DNA from: Kitasatospora humi
GTDB lineage: Bacteria; Actinomycetota; Actinomycetes; Streptomycetales; Streptomycetaceae
Direction: 5' to 3'
Assembly: GCF_020907985.1 (NCBI RefSeq)
Contig: NZ_JAJJPA010000009.1
Coordinates: 1-64,000 of the forward strand
Length of the DNA stretch: 64,000 nucleotides
Shown: positions 36,815-44,690 of the stretch, piece after piece
How positions within the stretch are numbered: position 1 is the stretch's first letter
Layout: every line of letters starts with the position of its first letter
Notes under the pieces: model-generated
The model's input: the letters and a program-made list of their open reading frames with translations, nothing else
What the model was told of the DNA's origin: nothing
Databases searched by the model: none
Program-made: the position numbers and the translations under genes

Positions 36815-38362
36815 GTGCGGAGAATTCCGGCTCGTCGGCTCGCCGCCCCGCTGGCCGCCGTCCTCGTCGCCCTGCTGCTCACCGCCTCCGCGCCCGCCAC
36901 CCCCGCGCCGCTCGCCGGTGACCTGGACCGCCTGCTCGCCGATCCCCGCCTCACCGGCGCCGAGGTGTCCGTGCTGGTCAGCGACGCCGCCACCGGCACG
37001 GTGGTCTACCAGCACGACGCGGACGCCCTGATGCTGCCCGCCTCCACCCAGAAGACCGTCACCGCGGCCGCCGCGCTCGACCTGCTCGGCCAGGACCACC
37101 GCTTCACCACCCGGGTCCTCGCGACCGGCCCCCGCACCGGCGGCCGCCTCGACGGCGATCTGGTGCTGCGCGGCGGCGGGGACCCCAGCCTGCAACCGGC
37201 CGACCTCGACGCGTTGGCCGCCCAGGTCGCCGCCGGCGGCGTGACCGAGGTGACGGGCGACGTACTGGCCGATGCCTCGCGCTACGACGACGTGCCGCTG
37301 GGCGCGGCCTGGGCCTGGGACGACCAGGCCGCCTACTACAGCCCGCAGATCTCCGCCCTCACCCTCACCACCGACAGCGACGACGACGTGGGCACCGTTC
37401 GGCTCACGCTCACGCCGGGCACGGCGCCGGGCGGACCGGCGGCCGTCCGGACCACCCCGGAGCAGGCGCCCGTCCGGCTCAGCGGGCAGGTCACCACCGG
37501 CGTGCCGGGCAGCCCGGACACCGTGCGGGTGGACCGACGGCCCGGCGGCAACGACCTGGTGCTGTCCGGCAGCCTGCCGGCCGACGCGGGCGCGACCGAC
37601 GAGTGGGTGGCGATCGACGACCCGGCACGGCTGGCCGGCACCGTCTTCACGGCCGCGCTGGCCCGGCACGGCGTCAAGCTGCGCGGCGCCCTGCGCGAGC
37701 AGGGGGCTCCAACGGGCGCCGCCGTGCTGGCCGCGCACGACTCGGCGCCGCTCGGCGAGCTGCTGGTACCCCTCCTGAAGCTCAGCAACAACGGGATCGC
37801 CGAGCACCTGGTGAAGGAGATCGGCGTGGTGAAGGCCGGTTCGGGCAGCTGGGCGGCCGGACTGGACCAGCTGCGCGGCTATCTGCACCGCAGTGGGCTC
37901 GAAGTGACACCGGCCCGCCAGGTGGACGGCTCCGGGCTGTCGCGGCAGAACCTGACCACCGGTCAGCGGCTGGTGGAACTCTTCCGCTTCGCCCGGCGGC
38001 AACCCTGGTTCACCGCCTGGTACGACGCGCTGCCGGTGGCCGGTGACCCCCGCCGAATGGTCGGCGGCACCCTGACCGACCGGTTCCGCGGCACCCCCGC
38101 CGAGGGCCGGGTGCACGCCAAGACCGGCTCGATGACCGGCGTGGACGCGCTGGCCGGCTACCTGGACCGGGCGGACGGGCAGACCTTCGCGTTCAGCCTG
38201 CTGGTGAACAACTTCGCCGGTGAGAGCCCGCGCCCGGTGATCGACGCCTTGGTGGTCCGGCTGGCCTCCGACACCGACGCGGCCCCGCGCCGACCGGCCC
38301 CGGCCGCCCCGGCAGCCCCGGCCGCACCGGCCGCCCCCGCCCGTGCGCACGACTGGGAGTGA
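36815..38362 (+). CDS. dacB: D-Ala-D-Ala carboxypeptidase/endopeptidase (PBP4, S13)
   Basis: The 515-aa exported peptidase trims peptidoglycan cross-links. It has a signal peptide (1-34), then the penicillin-binding core. The active serine is S77 in the S77-T-Q-K80 tetrad; the second motif SNN lies in LKLSNNGIAEH and the third, KTG, in HAKTGSMTG. A large inserted domain between the first two motifs is typical of the S13/PBP4 class. The C-terminus ends in Pro-Ala repeats (APAAPAAPAAPAAP). GTG start at 36815. No partner genes adjacent. Confidence 0.93.
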   Translation: MRRIPARRLAAPLAAVLVALLLTASAPATPAPLAGDLDRLLADPRLTGAEVSVLVSDAATGTVVYQHDADALMLPASTQKTVTAAAALDLLGQDHRFTTRVLATGPRTGGRLDGDLVLRGGGDPSLQPADLDALAAQVAAGGVTEVTGDVLADASRYDDVPLGAAWAWDDQAAYYSPQISALTLTTDSDDDVGTVRLTLTPGTAPGGPAAVRTTPEQAPVRLSGQVTTGVPGSPDTVRVDRRPGGNDLVLSGSLPADAGATDEWVAIDDPARLAGTVFTAALARHGVKLRGALREQGAPTGAAVLAAHDSAPLGELLVPLLKLSNNGIAEHLVKEIGVVKAGSGSWAAGLDQLRGYLHRSGLEVTPARQVDGSGLSRQNLTTGQRLVELFRFARRQPWFTAWYDALPVAGDPRRMVGGTLTDRFRGTPAEGRVHAKTGSMTGVDALAGYLDRADGQTFAFSLLVNNFAGESPRPVIDALVVRLASDTDAAPRRPAPAAPAAPAAPAAPARAHDWE

Positions 38363-38542
38363 TCCGCATCGCGCGACGGCCCGCCGTCCTCCCCGTCGCA
38401 GCGGTGGCCAAGGGCGTTCGCCCACACCGGTGAACCTCGGCGCGGGCGTCGCGAGGCGCGTTGACCTGCTGTGACGCCGCGTGTTCGGTTGCGCCTGAAC
38501 GGTTGCTCAAGGGTGACAACCCGACTTCCGAGAGGAGTTCGT

Positions 38543-39235
38543 GTGAAGCTCCGCGACATCATCGCCGTCATGGCGGCGACGACGGCCCTGTTCGCCGGAG
38601 TGCCGCAGACCGCCGGGGCCCAGACGCCGCCCCGGAGCGCGGCGCACCAGCGGGTCGGCACCGACCCGACGTTGTCCGACTGCTCGGCGGCGTACTACGA
38701 CAACGACCAGCGGCTGGGCCCGCTCCGGCTCCCGGTGCTCGGCGTGGTCGGCGCGGAGGTGCAGCGCTACAAGCGCACCGGCGACCTGAGCCCGCAGCGC
38801 TTCCTGGACCTGTACTGGAACCCCACCGCCCAACCCAGGGCCACCTGGTACTACCCACCGGAGTCCGGCTACGTGCTGAAGCCCGACGGGTCGCCCGAGC
38901 GGCAGCAGGAGACCCTCAAGGTCGGCCAGGACGTCGACCGCTTCGGCAGCGAGTACGGCAGCTTCCTGGCGCCCGAAGGGACGCCGTACGCGGAGCGCTC
39001 GCTCCCGCCGGCGAACCTGGACGGCACGCCGGCCGAGGGCTGCAACTACTACGACTACCGCGTGGTGCGGGCGTTCAACGTCTACGCGGGCACGATCGCG
39101 CCGTGGTTCGGCCAGCCCGGGCTCGGGCGGCAGTACCAGCTGGACAGCACCCTGGTGCCGGGCGCGCCCACGCAGGGGTTCAACGTGCAGTGGCTGGTGA
39201 ACAACCACTACCTCGACCGGGTCATCCAGCCGTAG
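38543..39235 (+). CDS. Secreted TNT-domain protein, candidate NAD+ glycohydrolase
   Basis: The 230-aa protein has a signal peptide (1-26, ending TAGA) and a C-terminal TNT domain (about 100-230). The signatures are TWYYPPESGYVLKPDG, LKVGQDVDRFGSEYGSF with R133, ERSLPPANLDG, and APWFGQPGLGRQYQL with Q197. These arginine and glutamine positions are the catalytic ones in the CpnT toxin of Mycobacterium tuberculosis and in fungal surface NADases. A secreted, single-domain form suggests an extracellular NAD+ hydrolase. GTG start with AGGAG 7 bp upstream. No TNT immunity gene is recognisable next to it. Confidence 0.88.
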   Translation: MKLRDIIAVMAATTALFAGVPQTAGAQTPPRSAAHQRVGTDPTLSDCSAAYYDNDQRLGPLRLPVLGVVGAEVQRYKRTGDLSPQRFLDLYWNPTAQPRATWYYPPESGYVLKPDGSPERQQETLKVGQDVDRFGSEYGSFLAPEGTPYAERSLPPANLDGTPAEGCNYYDYRVVRAFNVYAGTIAPWFGQPGLGRQYQLDSTLVPGAPTQGFNVQWLVNNHYLDRVIQP

Positions 39236-39334
39236 TCGATCCGAGTGCGCGAGGGCCTGCCGGCCCGCGGGACGGCGACCTCCGCACCGGCGGACCGGGC
39301 AGGCCCTTCGACGACGACTGAGGAGGTGCCATCG

Positions 39335-39697
39335 ATGAGCGATGGCGACGCGGTGCCCGGGATCGACCCGAGCGTGCCCCCGAGCGGTGACGGATGCGTG
39401 GAATGCCTCGCGGGCGAGGGCACGGGGTGGTGGTTCCACCTGCGCCGGTGCGCTGCCTGCGGGCACATCGGCTGCTGCGACTCCTCGCCGGGCCGGCACG
39501 CCACCGCACACGCCCGCTCGGCGGGCCATCCCTTCCTGGCCAGCTTCGAGTCCGGCGAGGACTGGTTCTGGAACATCGAGACCGAGCAGTTCTACGAGGG
39601 CCCGGCGCTGGCCGGCCCCACCTCGCACCCGATCGCCCAGCCCGTCCCGGGCCCGGCCGGGCGCGTCCCGGCCGACTGGCAGCAGCAGCTTCACTGA
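39335..39697 (+). CDS. UBP-type zinc finger protein
   Basis: The 120-aa protein is essentially one ZnF-UBP domain: CVECLAGEGTGWWFHLRRCA, CGHIGCCDSSPGRH, then H and C/H ligands through AHARSAGHPFLASFE. This fold recognises C-terminal glycine tails such as ubiquitin in eukaryotes; its bacterial role is unknown. Start with AGGAGGTG. It follows the TNT gene by 99 bp and may be co-transcribed. The stop codon lies in a tandem 14-bp repeat. Confidence 0.88.
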   Translation: MSDGDAVPGIDPSVPPSGDGCVECLAGEGTGWWFHLRRCAACGHIGCCDSSPGRHATAHARSAGHPFLASFESGEDWFWNIETEQFYEGPALAGPTSHPIAQPVPGPAGRVPADWQQQLH

Positions 39698-39736
39698 CCC
39701 GCCTGACCTGACCCGCCTGACCTGACCCGCCTGACC
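39695..39736. repeat. Three tandem 14-bp repeats across a stop codon
   Basis: TGACCCGCCTGACC is repeated exactly three times from 39695, and a fourth degenerate copy follows. The first TGA is the stop of the zinc-finger gene, so each copy offers further stop codons. It probably arose by replication slippage. Confidence 0.85.
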
Positions 39737-39835
39737 TGACCGCCGGCCTGACCCGTCTGCCCGCCCGCCTGGCCCGCGTGCGCGTCCGCGCGCGGGCCGC
39801 CGACGCGGCCTCAAGCACCGCCGCCCGCTGGGCCG

Positions 39836-41317
39836 TCAGCCAGGGCGGGCCGCGTGTTCGTCCGCCCGCTCCGCGGCCGTCTCGTCGGTGTCCGCCCCCA
39901 AACGGGCGTCGACGACGGCGAGGACGAGCGCGGGCACCACGAACGCGACGGCGACCAGCAACCCGGCCTGGAGCGCCGAACCCCACTCGGGGTGACCGCC
40001 GCCGACCCGCGAGAAGAAGACGGCCCCGATAGCCGCGATGCCGAGTGCGGAACCCATGCGCTGGGCCGTCTGCACCACACCGCCCGCGCTGCCGGCCCGC
40101 CGCACCGGCACCCGGCTCAGCGTGACCGTCAGGTTGGGGGTGATCACCAGCCCGCTGCCGAAGCCGGCCAGCAGCAGCGGCGCCGTGGTGGCCCAGCCGG
40201 CCTGGCGCCCACCCGCCAGGTGCACCGCCAGCGCGGCACCGGCCAGCCCGATCGCCACGATGAGCAGCCCGCAGGCCACCAGGGTCCGGCCGTAGCGCGC
40301 GACCAGCCGGCCACCGGCCGCCGCGCCGATGCCCGAGCCGATGGCGAACGGGGTCACCGCCAGGCCGGACAACAGGGCGCTGTAGTGCTCCCCGGACTGG
40401 AAGTAGAGGGTGAGGATGAAGAAGATGCCGGTGAAGCCCGCGAAGTAGATCAGGCCCAGGGCGGCGCCCAGCGAGTACGACCGCACCCGGAACAGGTTGA
40501 GGTCGACCAGCGGCTCGCGGGAGCGGCCGTAGCGGCGCTCCCAGCCGACGAAGGCGGCCAGCAGCAGCGCGGCGGGCACCAGCAGCAGCCACTTCGCCGG
40601 GCCGTGCCAGCTCTGCTCCTCGACCAGGGGCAGCAGGATCAGCACCACCCCGCAGCCGAGCAGCAGGGTGCCGACCGGGTCGAACGAGTGGCGGTCGGCC
40701 TGCTCGCCCGCCGGTCGCCGTTCGGGCCCGGGCAGCAGCCGAAGGGCCAGGGGCACGGCGGCCAGGCCCACCGGGATGTTGACGAAGAAGACCCACCGCC
40801 AGCCCTCCGCGGTGCCGAAGAGCTGGATCAGCAGGCCGCCGAGGATCGGCCCCACGGCCGTCGAGACCCCGATGACGCTCCCCAGCAGCCCGAACGCCCG
40901 GCCGCGCTCGGCGCCGCGGAACTGCTCCTGGATGAATCCGGAGACCTGCGGCACCAGCAACCCGCCGCAGGCACCCTGGGCGAGCCGGGCCACCACCAGC
41001 CACATGGCGCTGCCGGCCAGTCCGGCCAGCGCACTGGTGAGCACGAAGAGCACGAGCCCGGCGACGAAGACGGCCCGGCGGCTGCGGGCGTCCCCCAGCC
41101 GTCCGGCCGGCACCAGGACGAGGCCGAAGGTCAGCGCGTAACCGGAGAGCACCCACTGGACCTCGCTCGGTGCCGCGTGCAGGCCGAGCCGGATCGACGG
41201 CACCGCCACATTGACGATGCTGACGTCGAGCAGCGTCATGAACCCCGCCACCAGGCAGACGGCCAGGGCTCGCCAGCGGCGCGGATCGCGCCCCGGAACC
41301 TCACCGTCGCCGCCCAC
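39836..41317 (-). CDS. MFS drug exporter, EmrB/QacA (DHA2) type
   Basis: The 493-aa protein has about fourteen hydrophobic helices. The DHA2 motifs are LLDVSIVNVAVPSI in helix 1, the loop GRLGDARSRR after helix 2, and PILGGLLIQLFG in helix 5. These exporters use proton gradient to expel drugs and dyes. It starts at a GTG only 2 bp after the DoxX stop, so the two genes are co-transcribed. No regulator of TetR/MarR type sits adjacent. The substrate is unknown. Confidence 0.92.
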   Translation of the reverse strand: MGGDGEVPGRDPRRWRALAVCLVAGFMTLLDVSIVNVAVPSIRLGLHAAPSEVQWVLSGYALTFGLVLVPAGRLGDARSRRAVFVAGLVLFVLTSALAGLAGSAMWLVVARLAQGACGGLLVPQVSGFIQEQFRGAERGRAFGLLGSVIGVSTAVGPILGGLLIQLFGTAEGWRWVFFVNIPVGLAAVPLALRLLPGPERRPAGEQADRHSFDPVGTLLLGCGVVLILLPLVEEQSWHGPAKWLLLVPAALLLAAFVGWERRYGRSREPLVDLNLFRVRSYSLGAALGLIYFAGFTGIFFILTLYFQSGEHYSALLSGLAVTPFAIGSGIGAAAGGRLVARYGRTLVACGLLIVAIGLAGAALAVHLAGGRQAGWATTAPLLLAGFGSGLVITPNLTVTLSRVPVRRAGSAGGVVQTAQRMGSALGIAAIGAVFFSRVGGGHPEWGSALQAGLLVAVAFVVPALVLAVVDARLGADTDETAAERADEHAARPG

Positions 41318-41319
41318 GG

Positions 41320-41724
41320 TCAGTGCCGTGCCGGGTGGCGGTCGGCCGCGGCGGTCAGCAGCCCACCGAGCATCGAGAGGTTCTTGAGGAAGTGGACGCG
41401 CTGCTGCGCTCGCTCCTGATCGTCCTCGATCTCCCAGAACCGGTGCCCGGCCCAGGTGACCGGCAGCAGCGTGCCCGCCAGGACGGCCGCCGACAGCCGA
41501 GGCAGCCGCCCGAGTGCGAGCAGCGTGCCGGCGGCCACCTGGACACTGCCGTTCAGCCGGACCGCGTTGCTGACGTTCTGCGGCACTCCGGGCAGACCGG
41601 CGACCTTCTCGACCACCGGCCGTGCGGCCGGCGCCAAGCGCTCGGGGTTGCGGATCGCGTCGGCCCCGCCGGCCAGGAACATCGAGGCCAACAAGGGGCG
41701 CGCGCAGGTCGTGACGATGAACAT
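41320..41724 (-). CDS. DoxX-family membrane protein
   Basis: The 134-aa protein with four helices has the DoxX features: an N-terminal RPLLASMFLAGGADAIRNPE segment, a middle RLNGSVQVAAGTLLALG and a C-terminal FLKNLSMLGGLL. DoxX proteins relate to quinone-linked redox or oxidative stress in actinobacteria (the MRC complex with SodA). Here the neighbour is an MFS exporter, starting immediately downstream, suggesting linked expression rather than linked chemistry. Confidence 0.9.
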   Translation of the reverse strand: MFIVTTCARPLLASMFLAGGADAIRNPERLAPAARPVVEKVAGLPGVPQNVSNAVRLNGSVQVAAGTLLALGRLPRLSAAVLAGTLLPVTWAGHRFWEIEDDQERAQQRVHFLKNLSMLGGLLTAAADRHPARH

Positions 41725-41859
41725 GCGGAGCGCCTATCCGATGCGTGCGGGTTCAACCACCCCGGCTTGCGACGCCACACCGACCAACCCGGTCCCGCGT
41801 TGCCCGCCGATCGGGGCCCGCCGGTTTGGACCCGGGCCGGGGCTGGATACCCATGGCCC

Positions 41860-42630
41860 GTGAATACGGCCAAGGTCATCGACACGCTGCCCGAACTGGT
41901 CCCGTTCCAGCGCGCGGTGCAGGAGCGGCGCCCCGATGACGGCACCTGGTGCGAGGCGTGGACGGTGCGCGACGTGCTGGTCCACCAGGCGGGCAACGCG
42001 GAGGAGCTCGCCCGCGTGCTCCGGGCCTTCCTGGAGGGAGACCCGGTGCAGACCCGCGGCTTCGAGCGCGAGGCCCCGTACCGGCGGATGTCCGACGCCG
42101 AGCTCTGGGCCGCCTTCGCCGCCCGCTGCGCGGAACTGGCCGAGGTCACCGAGGCCGCGGCGACCGACCTCCACCCGCGGACGGAGATCGGCTGGACCGG
42201 GCGGACCGTGACGGTGCCGTTCTTCGCGGAGCACATGCGCGAGGAGCTGATCATGCACCGCTGGGACCTGACCGGGGACGACCCGACGGCGGTGGCAGCC
42301 CTCCACGAGCCCTGGATGACCGAGCACAGTGTGCTCTCCGTCGGCCGACCGCTGCTGGTCAGGGGCGCGGCGCAGCTCGATCTGGGGCCGGGGGAGGCGG
42401 TCGAGGGGCGCCTGCGCAGCCCGGGCACCGACGACATCGTGGTGTCCGCCGGCGCCGACGGCAGCAGCATCCGGTTCGCGACCCCCGAGGGGCCGGCCAG
42501 CATCGAGAGCGATGCCGCCACCCGGCTACTGCTGCTGTGGGGCCGGCGCCCCGCGGACCCGTCCCGCTGGCACAGCGATGCGGGACCGGAGGCCCTGCGC
42601 CGGGTGCGGACGCTGCTGGGCGGCTACTGA
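41860..42630 (+). CDS. Maleylpyruvate isomerase-type mycothiol-dependent protein
   Basis: The 256-aa protein has an N-terminal DinB-like four-helix MDMPI domain (about 1-155) with GTWCEAWTVRDVLVHQAGNA and the metal-site histidine region MREELIMHRWDL. A C-terminal SCP2-like sandwich (about 165-255) follows. Family members use mycothiol, the actinobacterial thiol, as cofactor; the best known isomerises maleylpyruvate in gentisate breakdown. The aromatic cluster at 18662-27284 is 14 kb away, so a functional link is only a possibility. GTG start at 41860; the ribosome site is weak. Confidence 0.85.
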   Translation: MNTAKVIDTLPELVPFQRAVQERRPDDGTWCEAWTVRDVLVHQAGNAEELARVLRAFLEGDPVQTRGFEREAPYRRMSDAELWAAFAARCAELAEVTEAAATDLHPRTEIGWTGRTVTVPFFAEHMREELIMHRWDLTGDDPTAVAALHEPWMTEHSVLSVGRPLLVRGAAQLDLGPGEAVEGRLRSPGTDDIVVSAGADGSSIRFATPEGPASIESDAATRLLLLWGRRPADPSRWHSDAGPEALRRVRTLLGGY

Positions 42631-43063
42631 TGCCCGGGAACAGGCGGGGCACCTCGCCGGTTCCCGCTGCCGGGGCGCCGGCCTGTCAGAGACCGTCGAG
42701 CCTGCGCCGGGCCGCTGCCAGGGGGCGGTCACGGTGCGGTGCGGCGTGCCACGGGTCGGGTTCGGCCAGCCGGTCGGCGATGGTGGCGACGGCTCCGCTC
42801 ACGGGTCAGCTCGGTGCGCCGCCCGAGGAGGCGTCCGCCGACTCGGCGACCTGCTTCAGGGTCTGACCGGTGCGGACCGAGCGGGCGCGGCGGGGATCGG
42901 GTGTGCCGTGTCCGCTCCGGTCGGCGCTGCCGTGCCGCCGCCGGCCTGCCGCCGACACCGCCGGCGCCGCTGGTCCGCCGCCGGCGCCGGGCCGGGGGGC
43001 GCCTGCGGTGCCGCAGCGCGAGGATGGAGGTGTGGGTCCTGTCGACCGGAAGTGAGGACGACC
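42631..43063. other. 433-bp gap with one doubtful minus ORF
   Basis: On the minus strand, 42686-42802 (GTG to TGA, 38 codons) reads VATIADRLAEPDPWHAAPHR and then DRPLAAARRRLDGL, more protein-like than the surroundings. It has no ribosome site and no known family, so it may be a small gene or a remnant. The rest shows nothing. Confidence 0.4.
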
Positions 43064-43225
43064 GTGATCACAGTGCTGCTCGTACTGCTCTGCCTGGTGC
43101 TGCCGTGGCTGGCCGTGCTGATCAAGGAGGGACCGACCATCAAGGTGCTCTGGGCCTTCCTGCTCCAACTCCTGGGCCACGTACCGGGCGTCATCTACGG
43201 CATCTACCAGGTGGTGAAGGACTGA
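43064..43225 (+). CDS. YqaE/Pmp3-family small membrane peptide
   Basis: The 53-residue protein has two hydrophobic helices joined by a short basic loop (LIKEGPTIKVLWAF) and ends PGVIYGIYQVVKD. This is the Pmp3/YqaE pattern (KxGxxxxFWINLLLxLLGYIPGxIHA). Such peptides are induced by salt or membrane stress and affect membrane potential. The GTG at 43064 has GAGGA 6 bp upstream; a GTG four codons earlier is less well placed. It stands alone. Confidence 0.85.
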   Translation: MITVLLVLLCLVLPWLAVLIKEGPTIKVLWAFLLQLLGHVPGVIYGIYQVVKD

Positions 43226-43304
43226 CCGACTGACGGAGCGTCAAAAGGCAGCCCGCGATGTCTGGTTGAGGGACGCCTCCTGAACGGCTACTGCGGAAGT
43301 CCGC

Positions 43305-43841
43305 TCAGCGGTGGCCGTCGTGGTGCCGCGCGTGCGTGCGCTCCTGCCACCACTCCATGGCCTGCGTCTTCAGGTTGAAGGCGGTCACCACCGCGTTCTC
43401 GGTCGCCGAGCCGCGCTGTGGCAGCAGCCCGAGCTGGCGGGCCCACTCGGCACCGTCGAAGGCTGTCCGGTCATGCCGGATCCGACCGGAGTCGACCTCC
43501 ATGAAGTCGATGCCCCGGAGGTCGAACTCGCGCCCGTTCGGCGTGAGTCCCTGGAACGGGCCGCCGTTGAACGTGCCCCGGATCCGCCACTCGACGGCCG
43601 CGCGCCGGTCGTCTCCCGTCACCGCCTCGGTGGTCAACGAGAAGTTCGGCATGGCGCTCCGGACTTCCTCGAAGAACCCGCGGACGGCGACTCGGCCGTG
43701 CTGCTCCCCGAAGGGCAGGATCTCGAAGACGGCGTCGTCGTGGACGAGTTCGTCGTACCGGTCCAGGTCGCCGGCGTCGAGGGCATCGGCCGCGCTGCGG
43801 GCGATGTCCACGGGCGCGGTCGAAGAGCTGGGAGCGCTCAT
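43305..43841 (-). CDS. SnoaL/NTF2-like protein
   Basis: The 178-aa protein has an NTF2-like cone: helix DIARSAADALDAGDLDRYDE, strand DAVFEILPFGEQHG, VRGFFEEVRSAM and a final strand GIDFMEVDSGRI. It is soluble, with no catalytic signature. The ATG at 43841 was preferred over the 32-codon longer frame because GGAGGA precedes it. Family members include polyketide cyclases and steroid isomerases, and many are unknown. Tail residues (WWQERTHARHHDGHR) are aromatic and His-rich. Confidence 0.8.
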   Translation of the reverse strand: MSAPSSSTAPVDIARSAADALDAGDLDRYDELVHDDAVFEILPFGEQHGRVAVRGFFEEVRSAMPNFSLTTEAVTGDDRRAAVEWRIRGTFNGGPFQGLTPNGREFDLRGIDFMEVDSGRIRHDRTAFDGAEWARQLGLLPQRGSATENAVVTAFNLKTQAMEWWQERTHARHHDGHR

Positions 43842-44004
43842 GACGTCCTCCGAGCGGTGGTCGGCGGTGATCCGTCGCCGGATCCAGGGCCTCCTCCAGC
43901 GTCGCGCGGCACTCGCGGTGGCGCCACCTCGCCGCACGTGTCGCCGGAGGGTCCACCGACGGGTGCCCTCGGGCCCGGGCTGTCCCAGGACGGGTGGTCG
44001 GCTC

Positions 44005-44472
44005 TCAGTGGTCGGCGGCCCTCACCAGGAGGTGCCGGCTGAGCAGGAGCCCGGCCAGGGCGGTGGCGGCGGCAACGCCCTCGGCGATGGCTGACGCGGT
44101 CTTCTCGGGGAACCAGAACGTTTCGTGCATGTTCGGCAGCGGGCCGATGGCGCCGATGGCGGTGTAGCGGTACACCAGCACGGCTGCGACGCCCGCGCAG
44201 GCCACGGCGAAGGCGAACAGCCAGGCGAACGGTCGGCGTCGCAGCGTGAGCACGAGCAGTGCCGCGAGAGCCGCAGCCCCGGCCTCGGCGCGGAAGAGGT
44301 CGCCCTGGCTGACGGTGGCCTTGATCGGGTCGTAGGCAGCGGCGAGGTCGGCGTGCACGTAGGAGTCGACGGCCAGCCCGGCCGCGGTGAGCAGGCTCAG
44401 CAGCCACAGTGCGGCGCCGGTGTGCGGCCGGCGGCGTCCGAGGGCATGAACGGGTGTGGTGGTGGCGGCCAC
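44005..44472 (-). CDS. Four-helix membrane protein, unknown
   Basis: The 155-aa protein starts at a GTG with GAGGAGG. Four hydrophobic stretches (about 20-40, 60-82, 86-108 and 132-150) and a periplasmic HADLAAAYDPIKATVSQGDL loop are visible. NMHETFWFPEKTASAIAEG is a distinctive conserved-looking segment. I do not recognise a named family; similar proteins are common in streptomycetes. It is separated from its neighbours by promoters on both sides. Confidence 0.75.
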   Translation of the reverse strand: MAATTTPVHALGRRRPHTGAALWLLSLLTAAGLAVDSYVHADLAAAYDPIKATVSQGDLFRAEAGAAALAALLVLTLRRRPFAWLFAFAVACAGVAAVLVYRYTAIGAIGPLPNMHETFWFPEKTASAIAEGVAAATALAGLLLSRHLLVRAADH

Positions 44473-44588
44473 GGGGGGCGCCTCCTCTCCGCGGGTGGAG
44501 TCCCGGCGGGTGCCCGGGGCCGGCGGGGCTGTTCTCCGTTCCGTACGCACCGGCCCGAGGACCGGTTCACTGACCGCGTGCTGAGCAC

Positions 44589-44690
44589 AGCCGGTTGACC
44601 GGCACTGTGCTCGGGAGAGCCGGTTGACCGGCACTGCGCTCGGGAGAGCCGGTTGACCGGCTCCGTGCTCAGGAGAGCCGGTTGACCAGC
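44589..44690. repeat. 3.5 tandem 29-bp repeats derived from the end of a gene
   Basis: Copies start at 44589, 44618 and 44647, and a half copy at 44676. The unit begins AGCCGGTTGACC. Copy 3 and the half copy overlap the minus-strand end of the FAD oxidoreductase gene (stop at 44669), and the repeated AGCCGGTTGACC is the complement of its last codons (VNRLS). It looks like slippage that copied the gene tail into the downstream spacer. Confidence 0.85.

Noticed and set aside
44589..44690. Repeat array considered as CRISPR
   Set aside because: The 29-bp copies are directly adjacent with no unique spacers, and no cas genes are visible. The same holds for the 23-bp array at 36605 and the 14-bp array at 39695.
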